DNA of 64,000 nucleotides, taken from positions 1 through 64,000 of the forward strand of contig CAMDUB010000003.1 in assembly GCA_945878575.1 (NCBI GenBank), read 5' to 3'. The stretch's first letter is position 1. Each line of letters starts with the position of its first letter. Positions 55,808-64,000 of this stretch are shown here, one piece after another. The translations under genes were made by a program, and so were the position numbers. The stretch is from Phycisphaera mikurensis NBRC 102666 (GTDB taxonomy: Bacteria > Planctomycetota > Phycisphaerae > Phycisphaerales > SM1A02). A model generated the notes under the pieces. It saw only the letters and a list, made by a program, of their open reading frames with translations, made no database searches and had not been told where the DNA came from.

Positions 55808-56446
55808 ATGTGTGACAAAGTCGACAGTGAGAGCAACCTGGCCGGCAAGATCGCTACTACCACCTCTGGATGGCGACCAGTGCAGATTCAACTCCGCACT
55901 CCGGTTGCGGCCAATGCTGCTATGTATCGCACACTGCTTGGTGACCTACCCGGTCTATCGATCGTGCGTGGGCAGCTCTTGGATGGGTGTGTTGCAGACG
56001 CTGTGATCGCGCCGACGAATAGCTTCGGCTATCTCGATGCAGGGATTGACAGCGCGTTCGCGCGCCGGTTCGGTCCGCGTCTGCAACGCTCACTCCAAGA
56101 GCGCATCGCCTGTGAGTTTGATGCTGAACTTCCGGTGGGTGAGGCAATCGTCATTCCAACCGGTGACTTCACCATGCCGTTTATGGTGGCTGCACCGGCG
56201 ACGCAGTTCCCTGGATACATTTCCGCGGAACCGTTGATGTACAGCGCACTTCATGCCGCGCTGCGGGCAGTAAATGCCTGGAATATCGCTGATGAGTGGC
56301 CACCAATTGAAACAATCGTCCTGCCGGATATGGCTAGTACGGCCCATGGGTGGCGTGCTGAAACTTTAGTGCTGCAAGTTCGCGAGGCGCTCGAGGCATG
56401 GAATCGCGCACACGCTCTACAAGCCAAGCAATCCCGAGCCGCGTGA
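55808..56446 (+). CDS. Macro-domain-like protein (putative ADP-ribose binding)
   Basis: VADAVIAPTNSFGYLDAGIDSAFARRFGPRLQRSLQERI...LPVGEAIVIPTGDFTMPFMVAAPATQFPG. SD GGAGGG upstream. Confidence 0.7.
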   Translation: MCDKVDSESNLAGKIATTTSGWRPVQIQLRTPVAANAAMYRTLLGDLPGLSIVRGQLLDGCVADAVIAPTNSFGYLDAGIDSAFARRFGPRLQRSLQERIACEFDAELPVGEAIVIPTGDFTMPFMVAAPATQFPGYISAEPLMYSALHAALRAVNAWNIADEWPPIETIVLPDMASTAHGWRAETLVLQVREALEAWNRAHALQAKQSRAA

Positions 56447-56452
56447 ATTGAC

Positions 56453-58333
56453 TCACGCAGCGCTAGCAATCGGCGGCATTGGTGCGCCAATGCTTGCACA
56501 CACTGCGCGCAGTAGTTCTGCTTCTTCCACCGTGGTCTGACCATCGGCCGCAACGCACGCAACACAGGCATCCACCAGCTTTCGTTTGGTGGGAAGGTTC
56601 GCGTTCGACAGTCGCTGCAGTGATTCATCAAGGCCGTCGAGCGTGCATAGATGTGCCGCCGTCTGTGCTGGGGGCAACAACGATTCTGAACCGCGCGCCG
56701 CGCGCCATGCCCGCGCCACCCCCGCTTTGTCAGTGGCGCCCGACCACGCCAAGACGCTCACCACCAACGCTACATCTGCAACTGTCGCGCGGGCGCTGGG
56801 GTCCTTTCCTGTACTTGGCCCCTCAATTGCACCACGCAAGATGACTCGAACCGTCCATTCCAACCGATCAACCTGCGAGTCCGTGGCTATGAGTTGCGCC
56901 AACACCGCGCGGAATTGCTGATATTGCCCAGACGAAAGTTGTGCGAGCGACGCCGCGCACAATTCGATGACCGGCAATCGTTGTCTTGGGGTAATCGTCG
57001 TGCTCTGCTGAAGTGCATCAGTTGCGCTGGCAAGTGCAGGATCAGCAGCCGCAATACCAGCAAGCTGCGCCTGCCGTTCACGTCGGTCGCGCGCGAGAAG
57101 CAAGGAACAAATCACCGCCCGTGCACTGAATGGATTCCGCGCAGCATCGACCACGGACTCAGGTAGTCCCGCGATGAGGCTGTGCGCCATGCCGATGTCG
57201 TGTGGGTTGAGTGACCCCATATTGCGGCGCGCACCGTGAATGGCCGCGGCAGAAACCCCATGAAATGCCGCCACTGACGAGGCGTGCGCGGTCGGTACCG
57301 GCCGAATGACTCCTGCAGTCGCTGCCGCAGTCGTCGCTGAAGCACTTGCCCCGGTCGCTATTGCCGCCGTCACTCCGGCCTCCACCATCTTGGCACCACG
57401 AATACGCGCAATGCGATCCTCAATCGGTGGGTGTGTTGAAAACAACGATGCAATGCCATTAGCAAAGAAGAAGTGGCTGAACTCCGCCGCTGCCGGTGCG
57501 CTCAGTTGACTGCCCGCGCCACGTGCGATTTTTTCCAGTGCACCGGCAATGCCATCTGGGTTACGCGTGTACTGCACCGCGCTGGCGTCTGCCAGAAACT
57601 CACGCTGCCTGCTCACTGCCGACTGAATGATGCGCCCGAAGAAGTACCCAACAATTCCAATGATGAAGAGCGTAACACCAATTCCAAGTCCAATGGCTGC
57701 ATTGCTGTTCTTGTCCCGCGATTGGCGGGAATACATCTGCGAACGAATCAGAATTCGACCAACCATGGAAACCGCAAAGATTCCACCAAGCCACGCCACC
57801 AGACGCATGTTGAGCCGCGTATCTCGATGAAAGATATGGCTGAATTCATGCGCCATAACCCCCTGCAATTCATCGCGCGACAGCGCATGGATACAACCCC
57901 GCGTAACACCAATGACTGAGTCTTGCTCAGAATTTCCAGCCGCAAACGCGTTAATGGTCTGGTCCTCCATGAGGTAAACCGGTGGAACGCGAACACCGCT
58001 TGCAATGGCCATCTCCTCAACCACATTGAGGACTCGCCGCTCGTCTGGATCACTTGATCCAGGGTCCACCTGAATTCCGCCCATCGCCTGTGCCACCGCC
58101 GCACCACCATGCGACATCTGCGCAAATTTCACCGCCGTACCAATGCCGACAACAGCAAGAACCGAGCCAACCGACAGCGCAAACATTGATGGATCAAAGA
58201 TCTTGCCGCGCGACACCGTGAGCGAGAGCACAACATGCACACTCACTACCGTGGCAATGACACCCATGACGAACAGCGCTACCAGCCAGCTGGTGTTGCG
58301 CTTCGCCCGTTCTTGGCTTTCAAAGAAATCCAT
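56453..58333 (-). CDS. M48-family (HtpX-like) membrane metalloprotease with C-terminal TerB-like extension
   Basis: LSRDELQGVMAHEFSHIFHRDTRLNMRLV (HExxH), NAFAAGNSEQDSVIGVTRG, STHPPIEDRIARI. C-terminus KLVDACVACVAADGQTTVEEAELLRAVCASI. Confidence 0.92.
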   Translation of the reverse strand: MDFFESQERAKRNTSWLVALFVMGVIATVVSVHVVLSLTVSRGKIFDPSMFALSVGSVLAVVGIGTAVKFAQMSHGGAAVAQAMGGIQVDPGSSDPDERRVLNVVEEMAIASGVRVPPVYLMEDQTINAFAAGNSEQDSVIGVTRGCIHALSRDELQGVMAHEFSHIFHRDTRLNMRLVAWLGGIFAVSMVGRILIRSQMYSRQSRDKNSNAAIGLGIGVTLFIIGIVGYFFGRIIQSAVSRQREFLADASAVQYTRNPDGIAGALEKIARGAGSQLSAPAAAEFSHFFFANGIASLFSTHPPIEDRIARIRGAKMVEAGVTAAIATGASASATTAAATAGVIRPVPTAHASSVAAFHGVSAAAIHGARRNMGSLNPHDIGMAHSLIAGLPESVVDAARNPFSARAVICSLLLARDRRERQAQLAGIAAADPALASATDALQQSTTITPRQRLPVIELCAASLAQLSSGQYQQFRAVLAQLIATDSQVDRLEWTVRVILRGAIEGPSTGKDPSARATVADVALVVSVLAWSGATDKAGVARAWRAARGSESLLPPAQTAAHLCTLDGLDESLQRLSNANLPTKRKLVDACVACVAADGQTTVEEAELLRAVCASIGAPMPPIASAA

Positions 58334-58349
58334 TGCCGGTCTCCGTGCG

Positions 58350-59024
58350 TCAGGAATCGAGGGTGTTTCGTGGCGTTTCCACAGAGGCGGACGCGTTGAA
58401 ATCTACATTTGGTAGCGCGCGCGCCGACTGATCAGCCTCAAAGAGCGCGGCGGCTGTGAAGGAAAACAATCGCGCTACCAGAACGTCGGGAAAGACTGCC
58501 AATTTGGTATTAAAAGTCATCACCGCATCGTTGTACGCCTGCCGCGAAAATGCAATGCGATTCTCGGTGCTTACCAGCTCTTCTTGCAATTGCAGTGCGT
58601 TGTTGTTGGCCTTGAGATCTGGATATCGCTCCATTAAGATCATCAATTGCCCAAGCACCGCCTGCAATACACCTTCTGCGTTCGCCAGTGCGAGTGTCGC
58701 GCCTGCATCACCAGGATTTACAGTGACAGCACTACGCGCGCTGATAGCCGCGGCACGTGCACTGGTCACCGCCTCAAGGGTGGACCGCTCGTGTTGCATA
58801 TACCCCTTCACAGTGGCAACCAAGTTGGGTATCAAATCATGGCGCCTACGCAGTTGCACATCAATCTGCGAGAACCCATTCTGCACACGCACCCGGCGCG
58901 TCACCAGCCCGTTGTAGACCGCCATCAGCCAGATTGCAACCATGGCAATAGCGGTTCCGGCGGCCACCGCAGCCACCAGGACGGGCGAAACGGCAACGAT
59001 TGTCGGGGCAGAATGCACGAACAT
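58350..59024 (-). CDS. LemA family protein
   Basis: YNGLVTRRVRVQNGFSQIDVQLRRRHDLIPNLVATVKGYMQHERSTLEAVTSARAAA...LEEELVSTENRIAFSRQAYNDAVMTFN-type core. Confidence 0.92.
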   Translation of the reverse strand: MFVHSAPTIVAVSPVLVAAVAAGTAIAMVAIWLMAVYNGLVTRRVRVQNGFSQIDVQLRRRHDLIPNLVATVKGYMQHERSTLEAVTSARAAAISARSAVTVNPGDAGATLALANAEGVLQAVLGQLMILMERYPDLKANNNALQLQEELVSTENRIAFSRQAYNDAVMTFNTKLAVFPDVLVARLFSFTAAALFEADQSARALPNVDFNASASVETPRNTLDS

Positions 59025-59049
59025 GTGCGTAGTTCTAGCATCGGGAACC

Positions 59050-59739
59050 ATGATCGGCATTCCCCGCATTCTGGTAACCGGATTCGAGCCCTTTGCAGGC
59101 AGCCTCCTGAACCCCACAGCGCTGATTGTTGAGCGTTTGGCAGCCGAAGGAATTGCTGGTGCCATGATGCGCGCTGAAGTCCTACCAGTGGTCGGTGGTG
59201 TTGGACCCGGTTCAGCACGGGCGAGGCTTGATGCCGTATTAGCGGAATTTCAAGCTGACGCAGCGATTCACTTTGGTGAGGCGCATACTCGCAGTGAATT
59301 CAGCGTTGAACGCATCGCTATCAACCTTCGCGACTACCGCATTGCGGACAATGCGGGCGTCTGCGCGGAAGACACCCCGGTTGTGGAAGGCGCCCCTGCC
59401 GCACACTTCGCAACCCTTCCAATTCGAGCGATCGTAGACGCTGTGCGTGTTTCGGGTGTTGCAGCGGGAACATCTTTGACTGCGGGTAGCTATCTCTGTA
59501 ACGAGGTGATGTTTCATTCACTTGAACGGAGTGCGGCCACGGGTTGGCCAGCAATCGCCGGTTTCATACATGTCCCGCAGCTCGAAGAGCAGTTTGTGAC
59601 TCGGCCGAACGATGCACAGCCCATATCTGCACATGACTTGATGATCGCTACGCGCGCGGCGCTTGGTGCCGTTATGTTCCACCTTCGAACCATGCCACGC
59701 GGGACCATGCCTGATCGGCATCGACGACGATTGGGTTAA
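59050..59739 (+). CDS. pcp: Pyroglutamyl-peptidase I
   Basis: ILVTGFEPFAGSLLNPTALIVERL; ERIAINLRDYRIADNAG; AGSYLCNEVMFHSLE (catalytic Cys context). Confidence 0.88.
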   Translation: MIGIPRILVTGFEPFAGSLLNPTALIVERLAAEGIAGAMMRAEVLPVVGGVGPGSARARLDAVLAEFQADAAIHFGEAHTRSEFSVERIAINLRDYRIADNAGVCAEDTPVVEGAPAAHFATLPIRAIVDAVRVSGVAAGTSLTAGSYLCNEVMFHSLERSAATGWPAIAGFIHVPQLEEQFVTRPNDAQPISAHDLMIATRAALGAVMFHLRTMPRGTMPDRHRRRLG

Positions 59740-59743
59740 ACGG

Positions 59744-59781
59744 CACCGCCGCCGACTCGCATGGCCGCGAGTGTGGCGGTG
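59744..59781. terminator. Hairpin terminator-like structure after pcp
   Basis: CACCGCC..ACTCGC-ATGGCC-GCGAGT..GGCGGTG, two stacked stems beginning 5 nt after the stop. Confidence 0.5.
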
Positions 59782-59870
59782 ACGTGTGGGCTGTATTTCA
59801 ATAAGGCGCATGCCGTTGGCACGTTGCCAAGACATGCGCCCCACCCTGATGTGTGGACTACAGGGTGCTT

Positions 59871-59902
59871 TGTTGGAACACATGCGGTGATGTGTTCCAA
59901 CA
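59871..59902. promoter_or_regulatory. 13-bp perfect inverted repeat upstream of the enoyl-CoA hydratase gene
   Basis: TGTTGGAACACAT-GCGGTG-ATGTGTTCCAACA. Confidence 0.7.
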
Positions 59903-59984
59903 CCTTTGCTACGATCGAGCCAGCGAGCCTGTTCAGCACTGTTTCCCTAAATTTGACACAAATTTCTCACTCCGAACATTCTTT

Positions 59985-60794
59985 ATGCTTGCGCGCAGCA
60001 CCTGCCATCATCGAACATTTGAAATCACGCTTGCTGACCCCAGTCGGCGAAATGCGTTGAGTTCAGCCATGTTTTCTGCACTGAACGCGCGGCTGATGGT
60101 TGCCGCGCTCGCTGCTGATGATCGCCTCATCACACACGATGGATCGCGCATTGGTGCTGATGTCGTAGTGATTCGCGGCGAGGGACATTCGTTCTCTGCC
60201 GGATTTGATTTGGCCGCTTGCGTTGCCGACGCCGCGCTGTTGCGCGAACTAGTGATGGAACTCTCCCGCACAGTGCAAGCTCTTCGCGCACTTCCCATTC
60301 CAGTGATCTGTGAAGTCCATGGCGCGGCACTGGCGGGTGGCTGCGCTTTGCTCGCCGGCGCTGACTTTGTGATCGTCGCGCCGGATGCACAACTCGGCTA
60401 TCCCGTACATCGGATTGGAGTGAGTCCAGCGGTCACCCTGCCTGCGCTGATAGCCAATGCCGGCACTGGATCAGCACGACACATCACCATGGGTGGGGCA
60501 ATCCACGACGGTCCATCGGCGGTTCGTGCCGGGCTAGCTACGCATTGCGCTCGTACCCCAGAGTCCCTTGCAAACGAATGCAGCGCGCTGGTCGCCTCGC
60601 TCTTGTCCAAAGAGCCAGCAGCTATGCGCGCCACAAAGCGTTGGGTGAATGAACTTGACGGATCGAACGATGCCACACGCTTCCACCACGCCGCCGAAGC
60701 TTCGGCCGCTGCTGCGGAGGGAGACGAGTTTGCAACGATGCTTCGCGATTTCTGGCAGAAGCGCCACAACACGCCGCCGGTCACGCCTCGGTGA
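59985..60794 (+). CDS. Enoyl-CoA hydratase/isomerase family protein
   Basis: FEITLADPSRRNALSSAMFSAL; VVIRGEGHSFSAGFDLA; PIPVICEVHGAALAGGCALLAGADFVIVAPDAQLGYPVHRIGVSPA. Confidence 0.92.
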   Translation: MLARSTCHHRTFEITLADPSRRNALSSAMFSALNARLMVAALAADDRLITHDGSRIGADVVVIRGEGHSFSAGFDLAACVADAALLRELVMELSRTVQALRALPIPVICEVHGAALAGGCALLAGADFVIVAPDAQLGYPVHRIGVSPAVTLPALIANAGTGSARHITMGGAIHDGPSAVRAGLATHCARTPESLANECSALVASLLSKEPAAMRATKRWVNELDGSNDATRFHHAAEASAAAAEGDEFATMLRDFWQKRHNTPPVTPR

Positions 60795-61734
60795 TGTCGT
60801 AAGCGGCCATGTACCCGCCACCCTGCATGCGCAGGATCTGCCTTGCTAGGTCATTTGCCAGTGCACTTGCCCCAAACCGAAAGAGGTGCGGTGTCAACCA
60901 CTCGTCACCAAGGGTCTCTTTCACCATCACCAAGTATGAAATGGCCTGCTTCGCGGTACGAATCCCACCTGCGGGCTTCATACCGATGCGAATACCAGTT
61001 GCCAGAAAGTGATCACGAATTGCCTCAAGCATCACCAGTGTCACTGGCATAGTTGCGGCTGGCTGCACCTTGCCGGTAGACGTCTTGATGAATACCTCGC
61101 CATCCTTCGGCGCGGCGATTCCTGGAACTGAGCACGCGGCTTCAATCGCCAAATCACTGGCGCGGCGGACATTCTCCAAGGTCTCCAGCTCACCAGTCTC
61201 AAGAATGATCTTGAGGTGCGCGGGCTTGCCTTTTGGTGGTTGGGCGCATCGTGCGCGCGTCTCGCGAATCTCTTGGGCGATTTCATCAAAGCGACCAGCA
61301 AGGAAGAGTCCCCGACTGATCACCATGTCAATTTCGTCGGCACCGGCAGCAATGGCATCCACACAATCACGGAGCCGAATATCCAGTGGATACTGGCCAC
61401 TTGGAAAGCCCGTCGCTACCGCCGCGACGTTGACGCCAGAACCAGCGAGCGCCTCCTTGGCGGTAGGCACAAGCATGGGGTACACGCACACAGCTGCCAC
61501 GTGAGGAGCGGGCCACTCAAGTGCAGGACGTCCCGCCGGAACGTCAACGGGCTGAATCGCCTTGCGACAAAGAGCCCGAACCTTCTCCGGTGTGTCCTTG
61601 CCTTCCAGCGTGGTGAGGTCCAACATAGAAACAGCACACCGGAGGGCGTGCTGTTTCGAAGAAGCCTTGATCGAACGCTTCGTGAACGACTCCGCGCGAC
61701 GCGCGGCCATGATGGCGTCGACACCGCGCATCAC
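60781..61734 (-). CDS. deoC: Deoxyribose-phosphate aldolase
   Basis: AVCVYPMLVPTAKEAL; VATGFPSGQYPLDIRLRDCVDAIAAGADEIDMVISRG; LKIILETGELETLENVRRASDLAIEA; FIKTSTGKVQPAAT; GMKPAGGIRTAKQAISYLVMVKE. Confidence 0.95.
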   Translation of the reverse strand: MMRGVDAIMAARRAESFTKRSIKASSKQHALRCAVSMLDLTTLEGKDTPEKVRALCRKAIQPVDVPAGRPALEWPAPHVAAVCVYPMLVPTAKEALAGSGVNVAAVATGFPSGQYPLDIRLRDCVDAIAAGADEIDMVISRGLFLAGRFDEIAQEIRETRARCAQPPKGKPAHLKIILETGELETLENVRRASDLAIEAACSVPGIAAPKDGEVFIKTSTGKVQPAATMPVTLVMLEAIRDHFLATGIRIGMKPAGGIRTAKQAISYLVMVKETLGDEWLTPHLFRFGASALANDLARQILRMQGGGYMAAYDITEA

Positions 61735-61737
61735 GGA

Positions 61738-62130
61738 TCAGCCACCTCGCGCAACGCGGAACAATTCCGTCACCGGAATTGCTTGGCGCAGAAGAAGTGC
61801 CTTTTCGCCGGCGTTTGCGTTCTCAACGTAGTAAATGAAGAGCATTTCACCGCGGCCATCAAGTACCCACAATGCCTCGTACGGGCGCTCCGGAGGCCCA
61901 AGGCCTGTGTTCTGTGTGACAACGCTCATGCCCTGTCCACCTTGGTTGGCGGCGCCGGCGAAGGCCGCATTCAGCGGCAAGCGGGCTGCTTGAATGATGG
62001 TGAGTGCTGCCAGTAGAAATGCACTCGTCCAAAGAAGGGCGGCTGGCATATTCATTTGCTGGGCGCGCTGCTTTGTGCCGCAAGCGCAACCAGCGCTGGT
62101 GCATGTTGATGTTTCGTTTGAGTGTTCCAT
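61738..62130 (-). CDS. Hypothetical small membrane protein with Cys-rich N-terminus
   Basis: MEHSNETSTCTSAGCACGTKQ...one TM...YEALWVLDGRGEMLFIYYVENANAGEKALLLRQ. Stop 3 nt upstream of the deoC start. Confidence 0.65.
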   Translation of the reverse strand: MEHSNETSTCTSAGCACGTKQRAQQMNMPAALLWTSAFLLAALTIIQAARLPLNAAFAGAANQGGQGMSVVTQNTGLGPPERPYEALWVLDGRGEMLFIYYVENANAGEKALLLRQAIPVTELFRVARGG

Positions 62131-62185
62131 AGTGAGTCCTTGGTGAGTTGCTTGTTGTGAGAGTGTTGGTGATGGCGCTCTGTGA

Positions 62186-62473
62186 TCAGCGCGTCTTCGC
62201 GGCCTGTACCGCGTCGGCGGTCATGTTGCGATAGCCAAGACCAACCAAACGCTTGGTGTTCTCATACCAACTGATTGCAACTACTTCATTGGTGGTCTCG
62301 TCTGTGATGTAGACGACACCCTGGATAATGCCGTTCACCGTTCCGCCCACCATGGTGTAGGTGGAGCGTGGACGAAGTTGTGCCGATGCGGATGGCATGA
62401 GTGTCACCGCTGCAAGCGCGGCCAACAGTCCGGCGTTGAGGAAGATGAGCGGACGAAGCGATGTGCGCGACAT
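62186..62473 (-). CDS. Hypothetical small secreted protein
   Basis: MSRTSLRPLIFLNAGLLAALAAVTLMPSASAQLRPRSTYTMVGGTVNGIIQGVVYITDETTNEVVAISWYENTKRLVGLGYRNM. Confidence 0.65.
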   Translation of the reverse strand: MSRTSLRPLIFLNAGLLAALAAVTLMPSASAQLRPRSTYTMVGGTVNGIIQGVVYITDETTNEVVAISWYENTKRLVGLGYRNMTADAVQAAKTR

Positions 62474-62643
62474 ATGAATCTCCGGGACGGCTGTGTAGCG
62501 CGCTGTGTTCGCGCGTGCCCTGCTCGCCACATGGCTAAACAGGAGCCCGGCAGGATACCGGGTTCAAGGTGAAATCCGCGGTGATGGCGCTTTCTTTCAC
62601 CATGGCGGGACCACCATGCGCGCGCCGCGATTCAGGGCGGGTG

Positions 62644-63495
62644 CTACCGCTCGTTCCCTGTTGACAGTCCGCGCTGCACTACACAATCACCCGATTCGTG
62701 ATCAAGTACCAGCCGCCAATGCTCACGATCGGCGTCAGCCAGCATCGCCCGCTTAGTCAGCATGGTCTGGTGCGGGAGCATGTCGTATCCCAAACTCGCC
62801 GCGGGGTGCGCATGATGAATGGTGGGCATGGTGTCGCCCGGGAAACACACTGTTCCCTTGCCGTCGTCCCATAGCACCATGTGGTGACCCCACGTGTGCC
62901 CAGGCGCGACGCGGACACGTATGCCGGTAACTGGCTCCGCGTCGCCATCGTGAAGTACCACGCACCCTTGTAATGGCTCCAAGTTGGCAGGTAAATAGGT
63001 GCGCGACATGGTGCTCTTATTGGCAAGGGCATCCAGCCACTCTTGGCGCTGCACGTGGACGCGCGCATTTGGAAACACCAATTCCAATGCACCGCTTGCA
63101 CTTAACCGAGTCAACCCACCCGCGTGGTCAAAGTGCAGGTGTGTCAGAACCACGTGGGCGATTGACGTCGGATCGACATCTATGTCTTGAAGCGCATGTT
63201 CCACAGTACGAACACGGCCGTCGGTGCCGCGCTCAAAGAGATAGATCGCTTCTTCCTTCGGTGTCCACTTCCCACCGGCGCCGGACTCCACCAATATGCG
63301 CTCGACTGCACCGCTCTGCGTGGTGCGTTCCAGGAGCACGCAGTTCATGGACAACCAAATGCGATTGTCCGCATCGGCCTCAATCCATTTGCTCCACATG
63401 GACTTCGGGATCAGTCCAAACATTCCGCCCCCATCAAGACGAAATCCCCCTGCTCGGAGGATTCGCCATGAAAACACGGGGGTTTCAGCGGTCAA
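62644..63495 (-). CDS. MBL-fold metallo-hydrolase
   Basis: AHVVLTHLHFDHAGGLTRL (HxHxDH), APGHTWGHHMVLWDDG, VCFPGDTMPTIHHAHP. Confidence 0.9.
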   Translation of the reverse strand: MTAETPVFSWRILRAGGFRLDGGGMFGLIPKSMWSKWIEADADNRIWLSMNCVLLERTTQSGAVERILVESGAGGKWTPKEEAIYLFERGTDGRVRTVEHALQDIDVDPTSIAHVVLTHLHFDHAGGLTRLSASGALELVFPNARVHVQRQEWLDALANKSTMSRTYLPANLEPLQGCVVLHDGDAEPVTGIRVRVAPGHTWGHHMVLWDDGKGTVCFPGDTMPTIHHAHPAASLGYDMLPHQTMLTKRAMLADADREHWRLVLDHESGDCVVQRGLSTGNER

Positions 63496-63507
63496 ACGGA
63501 CCTTTCG

Positions 63508-64000
63508 TCACGCCTTCACCACACGCGCCTTGCCGGTACCGGCAGGAACAGTGGCCATGGCGTTACGGGTGTCCACCACCAACTTGGCATTCTTGGCAAG
63601 ATTGGAGTAGTCGACGGCATCGTGGTCGGTGAGGATGAGCACACAGTCGCTTGCCTTGAGATTTGCTTCATTCAGCTCAACACTCTTGAGATCGATCCGA
63701 TACTTGCGCATGGATGGATAGGAAGGAATGTGCGGGTCGTGGTAGGTGACCTCAGCACCCTTGTCGCGGAGAATTTCAATGATCTCCGCGCTTGGGCTTT
63801 CGCGTGAATCATCAATGTTCTTCTTGTACGCCACGCCAATCACCAGAACCTTGGAACCCTTGATGCTCTTGCAATCATCATTCAACGCACTCTGGGTGCG
63901 CTCAATGACGTAGTGCGGCATGGCGGTGTTGATTTCACCAGCGAGCTCAATGAAGCGAGTGATACGACCAACTTCCTTCGCCTTCCACGTCAGATAGAAC
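63508..64000 (-). CDS. Nucleotide-sugar dehydrogenase, C-terminal part (5' end outside window), WbpA/UDP-GlcNAc 6-dehydrogenase-like
   Basis: The frame stays open to the window edge: FYLTWKAKEVGRITRFIELAGEINTAMPHYVIERTQSAL...SKVLVIGVAYKKNIDDSRESPSAEIIEILRDKGAEVTYHDPHIP. Confidence 0.9.
   Translation of the reverse strand, partial: FYLTWKAKEVGRITRFIELAGEINTAMPHYVIERTQSALNDDCKSIKGSKVLVIGVAYKKNIDDSRESPSAEIIEILRDKGAEVTYHDPHIPSYPSMRKYRIDLKSVELNEANLKASDCVLILTDHDAVDYSNLAKNAKLVVDTRNAMATVPAGTGKARVVKA

Noticed and set aside
59761-60060. 99-aa ORF in the pcp/enoyl-CoA hydratase gap
   Set aside because: Overlaps the three hairpins and the start of the hydratase gene in another frame; no domain or SD.
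1-64000. CRISPR arrays, transposons or prophage
   Set aside because: No regularly spaced direct repeats of CRISPR type, no cas genes, no transposase, integrase or phage structural genes recognised in the ORF list.

Overview
The window looks like a chromosomal fragment of a planctomycete, probably Phycisphaerae-like. This is inferred from the C-terminal 'DLNRDGVVNGADLGVLLAAWG' dockerin-type repeats, the prepilin-type secreted protein and the gene content. I recognised no rRNA, tRNA, CRISPR array, transposase or integrase. Bases 1-12,100 form an accessory array of very large secreted proteins built from a shared pool of modules: LamG, DCNxNxxPDSC repeats, right-handed beta-helix, kelch-like, cohesin-like, HYR and dockerin-like. 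The array carries three copies of a 37-nt hairpin and two fossil 5' ends of the adjacent mnmC gene, which record its growth by duplication. From 12.1 to 64 kb the content is mostly housekeeping: mnmC, cobalamin adenosyltransferase, upp, der, tmk, gmk, desaturase, YggS, gpmI, lpdA, yidC, mnmE, DciA-like, pcp and deoC. Interspersed are some unusual modules: a PadR/HAAS/DUF4097/ABC/ABC-M1 peptidase operon with a divergent SPFH gene, two different alpha-L-fucosidases (GH95 and GH29), and an XRE-HTH regulator followed by a small secreted Trp-rich protein in an RRNPP-like arrangement. The best candidates for something undescribed are the regulator plus secreted peptide pair (38.2-40.0 kb), the mosaic cohesin/dockerin surface-protein array (1-12 kb), and the PadR-HAAS envelope module (15.9-24.1 kb). 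All family calls are from reading the translations. No database search was run.
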